Shown here: piece by piece, positions 45,785 through 58,329 of the stretch
Numbering within the stretch: the first letter of the stretch is position 1
Layout of the letters: every line of letters starts with the position of its first letter
Source: Onthophagus taurus
Lineage: Eukaryota > Arthropoda > Insecta > Coleoptera > Scarabaeidae
DNA length: 64,000 nucleotides
Direction: 5' to 3'
Assembly: GCF_036711975.1 (NCBI RefSeq)
Contig: NC_091966.1
Location: 9,741,501-9,805,500, forward strand
The notes under the pieces: generated by a model
The model's input: only the letters and a program-made list of their open reading frames with translations
What the model was told of the DNA's origin: nothing
Database searches by the model: none
Position numbers and translations under genes: made by a program

Positions 45785-48700
45785 TTAATAATAATTTAAC
45801 GGTTTTGGCGCTATATTTGGTAAATAAAATGGATAATTAATTATTGTGTTTGGAAACGAGTCCTCAATTAAAATAAAGTCTGCATCATAAGGATTAAAAA
45901 GTACCATATTCCATAAATTTAATCGTCGATCACTTTTGGCAGGGTACTTATACAACGGAGTCTTCATGTCTGGTATATTTTGCTGATGATTCGGTTCATT
46001 AATGTATTTAACGTGTAATACGGAACTTTTATCTGGAGTTCCATACGAATATATTGGCAAATAATTTACAATTCGCGGACGGTGTTTAACAACTTGAGCA
46101 TCTTTTTTTGTTTCTAATGCGTTTGAATTAAAGTCAGATCCGATTTTATTACTTTTAGAATTGTCGTTTTGTTTCTTTAAATGCCCATTTTCTAAATCAT
46201 ATTGAATCATTTTAAAATCAGATTCACTAACTTTTTTAGCCGGTTCATAATCATCCAATCTGTTTAAATTTGGATTGTTTTCGATCATTTTTTCAATTTC
46301 ATTTGTTAGAGATTCATATCTCATTATTTTATGATTTGACTTATTGACTATTTCCATTATGTTGCGCATTTTTTGATTATATTCTGGTTTTCTAAACCAA
46401 TGTTGTGATTGAGTAGTCATTTCAATTGGATTTGTTTTGGATTGTTTTACTTGTACTTGTATTGTATTTTGTTTTGTTGGATGAATTTTTTCATTTTCAT
46501 TAAAATTTGATTCTGGTTTCTTCAACAAGTGTTGTTGCTGAGTGATTATTTCATATGTATTTGATTTCATTGGCGGTATTATTTCTTGTTTTGGTTGATT
46601 AAGATATTCAATATTATTAGTAATAGTTTCTGGTTTTCTTAATTCATGTTCTGTTTGAGTAAGTATTTCAATCGACTTTAATTCCATTTGTAGTGGTTGA
46701 TTTATTTCTTGTTTTGGTTGAATTATTTCTTGTTTTGATTGAATTAGTTCTTGTTTTAGTTGATTATTTTCGATTTCAGTAAGTTCTTGTGTTTCATTTC
46801 GAATAAATTTTACTTCTCCCAAATTGGATGGATCTTTTAAATTGATTTCTTCTTTTTTGATGTCAGTATTTTCTGATTCTTTTATTTCATATTCCCCAAG
46901 ATTCCCAACTTCTCCCATAATTTTTCCTTGATATCTTTCTATTATATTTCCTGATTTAGTTTGTATAATTTCTGGTTGTATTAATTCAGTCACAACTTCA
47001 ATAACTTCTTCAGTTTTATTTTCATTGCTTATTTTTTTCAATTCATTTTCTACATTTATTTCAGCTTTTTCAATTTCATTCTTTTCTTGAATGATTCCTT
47101 CGAAAGGATTCACCGGTTGATTTATATAAGTTTCTGATTGTTTTATTTCATGTTCTGGCACGTCAATAACTTGAAATACCCCTTGAGCGGTATTATTAAC
47201 TCCAACTTCTTCCAACCCATTTTCTAAATTATTTATTGTTTCTGTAATTTGATGTTGTTCCTGATTGGTTACTTCAACATTATTAACTGTTTTGCTCTCT
47301 ATAATTTCGGATTGTTTTACTTCATGTCCTGATACATTTATAAGTTCGTTAACTCCTAAGTTTCCTAAAGTATTGATTACATTTGCAGCGTTTTCAATTT
47401 CATTTTTTTCTTGACTACTTTGTTCAATAATATTTTGCGGATTATTTACTAAAACTTCCGGTATTATTTGATGTTCCTCACTTGATGATGATTCTTTGAT
47501 TTCAGTGTTTCCTTGATATCCTTCAATAATATTCTCTCCTTGATTCGGCAAAACCTTAGGTTGTATTAATTCATGCTCAGATACATTTACAAGTTCAATA
47601 ACTTTTTGCGTTTCATTCTCAAAATTCATTTGTGCTGTTTCAATTTCAGTTATTTCTTGAATAGCTCCTGTTGGATTACTTACCAAAACTTCTGATGGTT
47701 TTATTTCATGTTCTGATACATTCACAACTTCAATGACTTCTTGAGTTTCATTTTTACCTCTCATTTCTCCCAATCCATTTTCAAAGTTCATTTCAGCTTT
47801 TTCAATTTCATTTTTTCCTTGCATAGTTGCTTCTGGGATGTTTAGTACAAATTCGGATGGTTTCATTTCATATTCTGCTGTATTCACAACTTCAATAATA
47901 CTTCGACTTTCATTGTTACCTTCCATTTGCATAGTTGCTTCTGGTTTGCTTAGTACAAATTCGGATGGTTTCATTTCATGTTCTGCTGTATTCACAACTT
48001 CAATAACACTTCGAGTTTCATTGTTACCTTCCATTTGCATAGTTGCTTCTGGTTTGCTTAGTACAAATTCGGATAGTTTCATTTCATGTCCTGCTGTATT
48101 CACAACTTCAATAACATTTTGAGTTTCATTGTTACCTTCCATTTGCATAGTTGTTTCTGGTTTGCTTAGTACAAATTCGGATGGTTTCATTTCATGTCCT
48201 GTTGTATTCACAACTTCAATAACACTTTGAGTTTCATTGCTACTTTCCATTTTATCGAATTTATTCTCAGTTTTGTCCGTTTCAGATTTATCTTGATATC
48301 CTTCAGTCATTATTTCTAAATTATTTTGTAAAGTTTCTAGTTGTATTAATTCATGTGCGGATAGGTTTGTAACTTCCATTTGTTTGACCTCATTTTTGTC
48401 CTCATTGATTTCCCCAACCATTTCTTGTGTCGTATTTTCTGATTGTTGTATTTCATATGCTGATGGATTGATATCAACAAAAGCATTTCGAGTTTCATTT
48501 TCGCCATCATATCCCAATTCATTTCCTAGATTAATTTCTGGTTTTTTGATTTCATTTTGTTCTTGATTATGCTCCATAATAGTTTCTTGTGATTTACTTA
48601 ATAAAAATTCTGGCTTCATCAATTCATGTCCTGATACATTCATAAGTTCAATAACTTTTTGTGTTTCATTGTTAGCTGCATTTCCAAATTCACTTTCTAT

Positions 48701-49425
48701 TTGATTATTGTCTTTAATGACTTGAGTCTCATTAAAAAGTGATTGAAGGTTCTTCCTTTCACCATCTAATTGATTATTCGTTTCAAATAATTCATTTCCA
48801 TTTTTTAAGTGTGTTTCTTCTGCTTCAAATAAATTCCCAGTTATAGAAGTTTCTTCTTGATGGGGATCACTTTCATCAGACAGTATCTCAGAAGAATCAA
48901 CTCGATCCACAGCAACTTTAAGCGACTGCGGTTTCCCTAATAATTCCAAAACGTTTTCTTGTTCATCTTCGTCCATTCCAGATAAAATATCTTTTAAAAT
49001 CGAGTCTTCTAAATCGTTATCGGAAGGAAGTTTTGAATCATTTTTTTTTACATTTCCCATTGCGTTATTTCTTAAATCTTGTTGAATATCTTTAAATATA
49101 TTATTTATTATCTCGTTTGTGTCTGGAGGTGGAGGAGGCATTGTCGTTGATACATCCGATAAAGTTGTTAACTGAGATTCGTTCGAACCAGCAGATTCAT
49201 CATGTAAAATCGTAGATGTATTAGAAGTAACAGTGTTATCTAATATTTGATGATCATTAGCGGTTGTAAACATAATATTGTTCAAATCTGAAGCAACCAA
49301 AAGCTTTTCATTATTTTGTTCTGGTGATAATATTATATTATCTAACTTCCCAACATTTTCATTATCATTTTTACCATTTACTTTATTTGTTGTGAAATTA
49401 TTCGATAACCCAGTTGGTGCGGATT
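45785..49425 (-). CDS. Large acidic repeat protein, terminal exon (cassette F)
   Basis: A single 3.6-kb exon, about 1,212 residues in window. Upstream of VESAPTGLSNN is a pyrimidine tract with two possible acceptors: AG ending at 49430 (phase 0) or at 49426 (phase 1, exon from 49425). There is no ATG at the 5' end of the ORF, so a first exon is required. Composition is dominated by Glu, Asn, Gln, Ile and Val, with almost no Cys. NET/NETQ-type glycosylation motifs recur. Residues repeat as NNETQ.VIEVVNT..HEMK.SEFVLSKPE units. The C-terminus is different (basic and aromatic: RPRIVNYLPIYSYG, PFYLPNIAPKPLNYY). Likely extracellular if joined to a signal exon (inference). No family recognised. A good donor-like GAAG|GTAAGAA follows the stop at about 45773. 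Confidence 0.65.
47713..48253 (-). repeat. Five 108-bp (36-codon) tandem repeats within cassette F
   Basis: GCATAGTTGC-type anchors fall at 47821, 47929, 48037 and 48145, an exact 108-bp spacing. The coding unit is about 36 residues with VIEVVNTAGHEMKLSEFVLS at its core. The middle three copies are almost identical at DNA level and the flanking copies are more diverged, which suggests unequal exchange or conversion. Confidence 0.85.
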
Positions 49426-49774
49426 CTACCTTAAAAACAAATACAAAAACAAACACTTAGACCACAAAAAACGTCATTTAAACATTGTTTATAGATACTT
49501 ATGGTTGGTCAACAGACACTCTTTCATGGACATTTACTACTTAGATAGTGAGGAAAATCATCTGCTTCATGATAGCATGATAGAATGAAGAAGTCAAGAG
49601 AAATTGTCTATACTCAATGTTAAGAATATTATAACACCCACATTCCTCGTCATCACATTATAGGAATCACTAACATAAATCGTTTACATCAAAAATATAT
49701 GTTTAGGGACTTTAAACGAAGCTAGTTTACTCGGACTTCTACTCTATGATCATAAGTATCTATAAACAATGGTT

Positions 49775-50712
49775 TTATCCTACATCTTCAAAGTCATGTT
49801 CTTCGTCAAGAAACTGAATTGGAATATCTTCTTGTAGATCATCAATATTAATGGGTGCTGTAGAAGGAGGTGGAGGTGTTGTTGTTTCTTGTTCCTTTTC
49901 CGCTTCTTGTTCTTTTTCCATCTCTCCTCTTAATCGCTTTCCTCCCGGTGGTCTACCATATGGACCAAAAGGTCTTCTATGTCGAAATCTTCTCGGTCCT
50001 CCCATCATCGGTGGGGGCGGTCGATTGAACGGCATATAATCGGAATACATCGGATAATAATCGCCTGGACCCGGATAATCTCCATAATAATCATCTTCAT
50101 ATTGATTGTAATATTCTCCAAAACGTTTTAATTTATTTATTTCTACCATGTCATCGGTATCCATCATATGCTTTGATTTCCTACGCCTCTTCCTATCTTT
50201 CCTTTTAATAGAATCAACTTCTTTAACTTTCTTCAATACTTGTCCTTTTTTTCTTTTCATTCTCGACGCTGATTTACTGGTGTTTTTAAATAATTTATCT
50301 TCTAGTTTGGTCGATTTTTCAAGTAGTTCCGAATTATTTGTATTAACTAAATCATTTTGAATGTGATCATTGAAATCACTTCTAATAACAGGTGTTGAAG
50401 GCGTTGTTGTTTGTAAGTTTGGCGAAACTGTTAAGTCTGTTGGTGAAGAATGTATTTCTGGTTCATCTTGATCGTGAAAAATCGACGTTTGACGAATAGA
50501 ATCGATAAAAGCAGAACATTTTTTCGTATCCATTCTTAAAATTATTTCGTTGGCTTCGTTATAGTATGATTTTAATTCTTTGAATTTATCGTATTGACCG
50601 TTTGTTTGATGGATTAACATCGAATTTAACCAATGTCGCATCATGTTTTTTAACAGTATTATACAAGGATCTTCTTGTTGTATATATCCTGGTAATTGAT
50701 TTGGTGGTAAGC
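49775..50712 (-). CDS. Secreted-type proline/basic protein, terminal exon (cassette E)
   Basis: Exon 49775-50712 begins after TTTTTAG in phase 1 and encodes about 312 residues to a stop. It starts LPPNQLPGYIQQEDPCIILL, followed by a helical, Tyr/Lys-rich segment (GQYDKFKELKSYYNEANEII) with a second Cys (KKCSAF). A strongly basic stretch (KRKKGQ, IKRKDRKRRRKSK) comes next, then Tyr/Gly/Pro-rich (EYYNQYEDDYYGDYPGPGDY, RPPPPMMGGPRRFRHRRPFG) and an acidic tail. No family recognised. No ATG with a signal peptide lies at the 5' end of this exon, so it needs an upstream exon. Confidence 0.65.
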
Positions 50713-50796
50713 CTAAAAATAGAAGAAATCTAAATGTAACTAGTCTTTAATTATTCAAGAAACAAGATTAGAAAATAATAAAATGACTTGAAATAA

Positions 50797-51240
50797 TTGC
50801 CAGAAGATATTTATGATGATAAAAGTGGGACTAGGAGAGGTTTTTTCTTAAATATTTCATCTTTTACACTTTGTCTATATTTGCAAAAGTCTGCTTTCAT
50901 ACCTTTTATATTTTTGAACGATGTTGTTGTTTCGATTTTGAGGTTTCCAATATATGTTTATGCGCTTTGTATTTTCATAACCTTTTGTCTTTCTAGCATT
51001 AGGGTGGTAATCAATGTTCAAGATAACGTTACTCAGATTCACAAAATGTCTAATAGATCATGTAAATTAGAATGTGACCAATTTTGTTACGTTTGTGGAC
51101 AGTTTATATTTGCAAAAAAGGAAGACCCATATCAGAAGTGCAGAATAAGTGCCAGAAACATTGAAATTAGCATATTTGCACTATTTTGGTTTTGCACAAA
51201 CGAATCAAGAGAAAACACTTTAGTGCGATGGATGTTTTGA
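50797..51240 (+). mobile_element. Transposon-associated ORF fragment
   Basis: A 147-codon plus-strand ORF between two minus-strand cassettes. The part MSNRSCKLECDQFCYVCGQF with following KK resembles the C..C..FCY.CG.FT.KKQR opening of a repeated insect ORF that I associate with transposons. The first half is hydrophobic and probably chance. Antisense to the surrounding locus. Confidence 0.35.
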
Positions 51241-51469
51241 GAAAAAGTATTTCTTCATGATCAACTGTCACTTCGAACTCTTTTCTGAAATAGGTTTTAA
51301 CATGGCATCTGAAACGTCAAATACTTTTTGAAAACATGCATGGCTTAATTCGAAAGTTGCTCGTTCTATGTATAGTGTGGAAAATCTTGTTAACAATTAA
51401 AAAAGTGTTGCAACTTAATGCTTACGCAGACGATATTAAAATTATGTAGTAGCTTAGTATTTAAAAATT

Positions 51470-51830
51470 TGCGATTGCAAAATTCATTTTATGGGTAAAA
51501 ACATTCCTGTACCTGGAGAAGGGTCAAATAACAACGAATTGCATCAACTCATTGGAGATGCCCCCCTCGTACAGTTCATCAGACTACAAATGGACAGGAC
51601 ATGTTATTAGGATGGAAGAAGGGAGATTATCAATAAGAACTCTCAACGGTAGAATGCATGAAAATAGATCGATGGGCAGACTCCGAAAACGCTGGAAAGA
51701 TGAAGTGATGATGCACGTGAGCTGCTGAAAGAGAGATTGTGACGATAAGGAGCAGCAGACTGAGGAGGTCTTGATGCAGAAAATAAAGGAGAACGGGGCT
51801 TAATTTTGGCTGTAGTACCATAAGAAGGAA
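51470..51830 (+). mobile_element. LINE ORF2 C-terminal fragment
   Basis: Plus-strand frame reads WTGHVIRMEEGRLSIRTLNG then GRLRKRWKDEV, the LGHV.RM.EGRLP.RALNG...G.R..GRPR.RW.D.V pattern at the end of LINE ORF2. The opposite-strand ORF here is a shadow. Confidence 0.7.
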
Positions 51831-52165
51831 GGCGTCAACAAAACAGGAGAAAACTGATCATATTCCACGGAAATTTCAACTTCGATATTTGCAAATATGT
51901 TATACAACAAAAATACAGCCAAAACGGCTACTTATTCAAATTATTATTATATATATAATAATTTAAATAAGTTATACTTAATAAAAGATTTTAAGTATTT
52001 TAATACTTAAAAAAAATATATCATAGCCCTAGCAAATTTGTTAGACTACCAATGTGCTACAGCTATGTTACTTTTCACAACACAGAAATCACCATCGCAT
52101 AAAGTTTATAATATTTATTTCTATCGTTTCACCTTAAAATCCATCTACAAAGGACTAAGAATACT

Positions 52166-53631
52166 TCAGCTATACGTAAATCGTTTTTTTCGTTTCCTTT
52201 TGTCGATCGCAACAATATTATTGTTTATAAGTTTTTTGTTTGATTCCTTTCGACTCTTTTTAGATAACTTTGCATAAGTTTTATCCAACCAAGAAGTAAA
52301 TTTTCTCCATTGTCTTCTCAACAATCCATGGTGTTCTTTCACTTTATTTTTTTGAAATTTGTTTTTTGGATAATCTAAGCGTCCAAACATCCCGTAGGGA
52401 TACGGCGATTCAAATTCCTTTACATTTGTCGGGCGCGTTTGGAGAAATTTAATTTTTTGATATTCAGTTGAAGGCGTTATGGGGTATTTAGAGAAAATAT
52501 TTGGCGAGAAACTTTTAGCTCTTTCTCTATCCTGCAAAGTCGCATCTGCTGCGAAATAATTTATGAATTTGCTTGAAGATGGATTATTAAAATCATCCGC
52601 GTCTTCATCATTAGAATCTTCATTGGGAAGTGATGATTCTATTGTAGTTTCTGGACCGCGCAAAGAACTATATTTGTTTGATTTTTCTTCTGTGGGAGAA
52701 TAAAATATTTTCTTTTGCATTGATGTAAGATTGTAATGAATCGGTTTTGAGTACTCTTCTGCTTCAATGTTTTGTTCTTTTCGATAAGGATTTGTTACAC
52801 TTGCCGTCCACTTAATATCCAAAGTATTAGGAAAGTTTTTCTGGTGGTCACTTTTTGAGAAGTTGTTAACTTGGTCTGAAAATAGATGTGGTTTAGAAAA
52901 ATGTTTTAATTCTTCATCTTTTGTTGAAAAATTATCCGTTTTTAGTTGAAAATTATTATCATTGTTTTCATTTCTATTGTTGCCACTCTTAAGATTCGGT
53001 AAAAACTGTTGTTGAGGATATTTTAAAAAACCATTTCTTGTTTGTGAAAAAGAATTCTTCGTATTCAAGTTTGTTCCTTTTTGAAACGATTTGGAAGAAT
53101 ACTTTCTTAAAGGATATTGTTTATGGTATCCATTTGGTCTTAAATTCGAATATTTTCTTCCTTGCATACTATTGTAATAATCTTTTTGATTCCTTAAATC
53201 TATATCTATTGTTGCTAATGTAGATGAATGATCATTTGCAGAATTTTTTAATTTTTTGGTAATCCTAGTCGTCGGTGGCAAGTTTTGTTTATAAAACTCT
53301 TTTGTACAAAAAATCTGCTTCGGCAAAGAATTTTGCTTTATTACATACGGTCCATGAGTATTACTTTTAGGACGGTGTACTTCTATTGAATTCGTTGTTG
53401 TAGAAGGAATGTTTTTGTTAACATTTCCCTTGTTTACGGGAATTTTGGTTGTAGTTAAAAATCTTCTGTTTTTAAAATATCTTCTATTAACACTTTTATT
53501 AAAAATCCTATTCTTTTTTTGTTTTTGATTCCTCGTTAAAATCCGTTGTTCTTGCATGTTTGCGTATCCTCCAAACGTCAGAGAATCCTGCTCATTTCCA
53601 ACCAATTTACAAATAGCGTCCCAATAGTCAA
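52166..53631 (-). CDS. Basic, Asn/Lys/Ser-rich secreted-type protein, terminal exon (cassette D)
   Basis: Exon 52166-53631 after CTGTTTTTTAG, phase 1, about 487 residues. Opens (V)DYWDAICKLVGNEQDSLTFG, then a long low-complexity basic region (QKQKKNRIFN, KYSNLRPNGYHKQYPL). It ends in a basic, possibly helical tail (LLRRQWRKFTSWLDKTYAKL ... KRKRKKRFTYS). No family recognised. Alternative start: the frame stays open through the splice site to an ATG at 53683 giving MFCVLIFISDESSSCFL, a weak signal-like sequence, so a single-exon gene cannot be excluded. An AATAAA (TTTATT at about 52113) follows the stop by about 50 bp. Confidence 0.6.
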
Positions 53632-53761
53632 CTAAAAAACAGGAAGAGGATTCATCAGAAATAAAAATTAAAACACAAAACATTCCCTTTTATTCTAAAA
53701 TTAAAATTATTATTGTTAAATTCTTATCTACTAGAAAAATGCTTATTATCATTTATTTTCT

Positions 53762-56172
53762 TTAACTTTCAAACTCGAAGAAACTCTCTTCTTCTAAAAT
53801 CGGCGGAGGAGCGTCATCTAATGGTTTATCCAAACCAGGCACTTGAAAAAGAGCTAGGTCTTCGGCGTTCTTGTCGAATAAAGATCTTTGTTGTACCTCC
53901 TCTCCCTTAACATTTTCTTTCGCGTAGTCTTTGTAAATCTTCGTAATAGATTTCTTAAAATCATTCCAATCCTCATTAAAATCCGTTTTATTATCACTCA
54001 TAAGTTTCGTAATGATGGTATCCACATCAGTTAAAATTCTCTTTTTTTCCTCATCGTAAACCTCCTCGACTTTTAAGGATGGCGAGAATTTTATTTGAAG
54101 ATTTTTATTACTTTTTATATTATCCGTAGATCTTTTAACTTTAGGAAATGCGAGGAGTTTTTCAGATACATCTGCGAAAGAAAGATGTGTTGAAAAAGTT
54201 TTAAGGATTAATTCTCTTTAATTTCTTCCTAAACAAACAATACATAATGTCTTCTTTAAAACTTTTTCATCTTCTTGCGTTTTGACTTGTTTTTTTAATT
54301 AATTCATATTAGAAAGCTCGATTTAAAAACGTTTATATATAATGAATTAAATCTAAGGAATAGTAAATATTTTTAATTACCTGATAAAGCATTTTCGTAT
54401 GGATAATGTTGTGGAGAGTAAAGCTGGTTTGGTGATCTCATAAATGAACTTCCTCCCATGGGTGATCCATATAAATTTGATCCTTGGTTAGGCAAAGCTG
54501 TAATAAAAATATTCAAGTTTAGAATCATTTTTAAATTAGTTTCAAAAGTAAAGAAAATATGTAGTAAACTAAGGAGAGCAAATTTTTCTTCTAAACATAG
54601 GCGACTCAGAAAAAGATCGGAAGATCGCTAGATAGAGGATCGTCCCAGAAATGGAAGACCTCCCGTGACTCCCACCATGATCAAGCGTATCCGGGACAAG
54701 GTCCACCAGAATTTCAAGATGAGTCTTAGAAAAATGACTAAGCAGCAAGACTCACACTTCGCAGGCCGGCTTATTTAAACCCATGCTGCGGAGGCAATGG
54801 TTCTAGTACTTAAAATATAGTGAAGTTTTCTTTAATACAAATGTATTACTTAGAAGCCGAGGCAGCTGTGGTATTAGTACTTAAAATATTGTTAAAGATA
54901 ATTTATCTTTAATAGAAATACATTACTATGTGGCTTCTCACATCCACTTCACTGACGAGAAATTATTCTTGATTGAGCAAACATTCAAACGCCAGAGCCT
55001 GAAAGAGTCATGCCTTTCAGGTCTTTGTTCGAAGTGAGTTCAACCGGGAAGACAAAAGGCGCAAAATCAATTCTCAGAACTACCTTGATGAGATTCTGAT
55101 AGCATCGGATGAACATGGACTTATTGCTTATTTAGGTAAGGTATTATAAAAACTCAATGAAATTATTGTGAAACAGAATTTAGACAGAATTACTACCTGT
55201 CTAAATTAAGCTAGAATTGTGTCGTTAATGCATAAGATTCGCCATTGAACGGACTCTGGAGATTAATAATTCAGAGGACTCGAAAATGAGCTGTTTAAAG
55301 TATACTGGATGTGGACATTATTCAAGTCTAGAGAACAAATGATGATAACGTCCTGTAGACAACAGAAGTCAACGAAGAATGGATACCAAATTATTGATTT
55401 AAGACGAAAAAGGAAATTATGGGCAATTATAGAGTTAAAATAACAGTATGAAAAGCTTATACGCGATGTTAATCATATTGGATCTGGAATTTTTTGACGT
55501 AGGTTTGTCACCATTCGTCAGAATGTCTTCGAAATTTTGCATAAATACTTTAACAGTTGTTTCTATGTTGTTCTACTTCTCTATGTAAGTCATAACTTGC
55601 CAGATGGCTGAAAATTGCAATTAGAGGATTGGTGAAGCCTGCTCAATGCCAGACTGTTTTTTTTTTTGAAGCAGCTCTCATTTATAATTTACTTGCGTCC
55701 TCTTCCATTAAGCCATTGTTAGTACATTAAAAAATGTTAGCTGAACAGCAGCTTTGCAAAAATATTTTCTTATTTTAATTAGAAACACTTACGAATATAT
55801 TGCGACTGCCTTTTATTTCTTTGAATACTTAAGTTTCCATCCGAATCTAGATTTTCTCGTTTAGTTCGTCTTTTAGGAACATCTCTTCGTCTTCTATCCA
55901 AGTTTTGATTGACATCTACACTTTCTAAAGATGGATCAGAGTGTTTTAAATCGCGTTTTCTTCGTACTAGGGGTTCGTCAAATCTATGAGCATCTATAAT
56001 ATTTTTAACATCCATTAAATTGATTTTTTTTATATATCATTCTTTTACTTACGTTGATACATATGTTGCCAAATAATGTTATCTTCATCTTAAACATCAA
56101 TCAAATATGTGTTGTAAAAAAACTGAACGATTTAACGTCTTTACTTACCACTAACAGATTCCTCAGGTAAAG
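53762..56172 (-). CDS. Secreted-type protein with many dibasic cleavage-like sites (cassette C)
   Basis: Five exons: 56149-56172 (24 bp), 56053-56088 (36 bp), 55793-55993, 54381-54497, 53762-54171. Every junction is GT..AG and every boundary is phase 1. The reading frame runs LPEESVSDEDNIIWQHMYQH then AHRFDEPLVRRKRD, and continues with RRRR, RRTKR and RNKR sites (furin/prohormone-type). Next is a Gly/Ser/Pro/Tyr segment (GSNLYGSPMGGSSFM) and an acidic helical C-terminus ending EEESFFEFES. Joined to the signal exon at 59036-59090 it would give 280 residues. Only 149 bp separate its first exon from the stop of cassette A, too little for a separate signal exon. AATAAA lies within 10 bp of the stop. 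No family recognised. Confidence 0.65.
54600..55140 (+). mobile_element. Mariner/Tc1-like transposase relic in an intron of cassette C
   Basis: Plus-strand frames read DRPRNGRPPVTPTMIKRIRD then KVHQNFKMSLRKM (HTH: GRP.TV.TP..IK.V.DRIRRNP.RS.R.MA), TRNYS-stop-LSKHSNA (F.DEKLF.I...) and KINSQNYLDEILIASDEHGL (KIN...Y.D.IL). An internal duplication of about 75 bp (CTAGTACTTAAAATATAGTG / TTAGTACTTAAAATATTGTT) separates them. Confidence 0.65.
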
Positions 56173-56321
56173 CTGAAACAAATAAAATGTTTGTAATTTA
56201 AAATAGAAAGAAATACATTTAAAGAATTAAAAGAAAAGACGTAATTAAATTATTCTAAAAGCTATTTTTATTAAAACTTTTTTAATGTACATATTTCGCT
56301 TTTCTTTGTTACATTTTGTTT

Positions 56322-56881
56322 TTAACCAAAAATAATTGTAGCGGCTTCAATTGCAATTTTGGAAATTACATGTAGAGCCATTTCAAAACCTCCGACAAGA
56401 GTGAACGCATCCACAACACGTTGAAACCAAATAACAATATTTCTAACATTAATCCCCAAAATAGCGAAAGCCTTTTCGGCTAATGGATAGAAAGGTACTC
56501 CAAGCGACACCACAATCAATCCACCCAAACCAGAAACTAACCCAGATAGAACACTTAAAACACCCACAATAGACAGACTTAAAGCCGCGTATCCATTAAG
56601 CCGATTTTTGCTTAGATATCGTCCAACTTTAGGTATCAGAAATTTTCCCAAACGTATTACTACCACCCGAATGTATTTCTTGATGGTACCCATGGCGCTT
56701 TTAATTATATTTATAACCCAATTGGCTCCCTGTTTTGCAACTGCACCAACTATTGACCTTTTACCAATTCCTGACTTTTCCAAAACCGTTTTGAGGGTAT
56801 CCGTGAAGAGGTTGGCTTCTTGCTTGAGAACGGCGTCGCTTTGCAATGTTTTGGCTTTTGAAGGCGATTCATCTCCAGAAG
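56322..56881 (-). CDS. Hydrophobic/amphipathic secreted-type protein, terminal exon (cassette A)
   Basis: Exon 56322-56881 follows TTTTTTCCCGCTACAG, phase 1, 185 residues. A hydrophilic start (SGDESPSKAKTLQSDAVLKQ) leads to a basic amphipathic part (KKYIRVVVIRLGKFLIPKVG) and then hydrophobic Gly/Val/Leu-rich segments (LSLSIVGVLSVLSGLVSGLG, FEMALHVISKIAIEAATIIF). These could be membrane-spanning or membrane-active helices. There is no ATG at the 5' end of the frame, so an upstream exon is required. I found no signal-peptide exon in 56882-58329. With exon 59036-59090 the product would be 204 residues. A TTTATT (AATAAA on this strand) near 56268 follows the stop. Function unknown. Confidence 0.65.
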
Positions 56882-58329
56882 CTGTAGCGGGAAAAAACAC
56901 CTTATCACTTAACACTCTTCAATATTATACAATTATAAGAAGGTAATAATTCAAAGTATCTACTTAAGGTGTATCTGAAAAACACCAACACTGTTTTTGA
57001 GGTTGTTCGTTAAACGTTTTGATAGTAGTTCTGGTATAATAAACTATTGCATTGGAATTTGTAAAAGTAATATTTTCTGCGACGTTGAAAAACATCAATT
57101 AACTAAGAATATTTCAAGGCTTTCTCTATTCAAAAAGCATCACATACTCTACATGGGAATATCAAATCGATTATATTATAGATATAGATACCCCGTGAAA
57201 AGTCCAGTAGTTCTCTTGTTAGTAAACTATCACGAATAATGGGATTGGCGATGTCTGGTATGATAGGTCCCATACCAAGTCTGCAAATAGAAGTTCTCCT
57301 TAGCCTTCTTCTTTGCATTTGCTCATACTATATCCAAGATCTTTAGATATTTTGATCCAATTTGGCCCATGAAAGACAACCATATGCTGCATGAAATCAT
57401 GCTCTTGGAGACAAGTCTAGGTCGATAACGAAGACAGGTTTAAAAGTTGTTTTTAAAAGTCTTTAACAATTTTAAGATATTATTTTTGTTATTATGTTAA
57501 GTAAGGTGCAATAGTCTGTTATCGCGGATATAAATAGATCACTTTAGAAGTACGTGGAAACACTCACTTCTACTAGAGTACAAAACGAATGGTTTATTTG
57601 CAAAATTCGTCCTCATAAAACCTTGCAACCTCACATCTCACAGATGTGGAGAATAAACACATTCTAAGGATCTATAAGCATGGGAGTAACAGACTAAGTG
57701 ATACAAGTACGGAAATATTTTTCGCCAGCCTCCAATCTAGCTTATTGTAACCCCCAGGGGTGAAAGTAAGGGATTTGCAAACAGGTAAAATTTATCCATA
57801 GTTACTAACTCTAATCTATTTTGTAGATGATTACCTCCGAGTTGATCATGGATTATTACTTAGCACTTGAGGAGACGCAATATCATATAATCCAGTAAAA
57901 GAATTTCTTCGTCTGAAAAAGCGCAGTTATTTTTACAATTTAGTAAGAGTGTCCTAGAGGTAATGGACAAGGACTCCTAACTAGACACTAAAAAAAACAA
58001 GCACCGTCATAAAATGAGACTTTTTGACAACTCAACTCGACGATGACCTTCGAAATGAGCCGACCATGGTTGCATGGTATGTAACTTTCATTGTAGTAGA
58101 AGTATTCAACAATAGTCTTGCCAGATACACACCTCTTTAAAATTATTGCTGAAAATATGATATATGATACACATTTTTAAGATTTTTAATTCATAACATT
58201 CTGCTTAATAGGATTCTATTTTCAGTATAGAATGAACGAAAGTAAGTTTATATAATTAAAATTTATTCAAAAATATCTTACTGCTAGTAAATAATAATTA
58301 AAATACATCAACACAGTACAAGAACATTG
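56882..58329. other. Intron between cassettes A and B
   Basis: No supported exon. I looked specifically on the minus strand for an ATG followed by a hydrophobic stretch and a donor and found none that is convincing. Chance ORFs at 56997-57239 (+) and 57130-57318 (-) overlap and resemble nothing known. Confidence 0.35.

Noticed and set aside
47838-48122. Plus-strand ORF across the 108-bp repeats
   Set aside because: Antisense shadow created by the repeat; the minus strand carries the long exon.
49430-49774. Short ATG plus hydrophobic stretch (MTRNVGVIIFLTL) as a private first exon for cassette F
   Set aside because: Signal region is only 13 codons, the donor (GAGTATAG) is weak, and the fused residue would be unusual. 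Kept only as a weak rival to the shared signal exon.
51630-51821. Minus-strand hydrophobic ORF as a possible signal exon for cassette E
   Set aside because: It is the antisense of a LINE ORF2 tail and has no ATG-proximal donor in the right phase.
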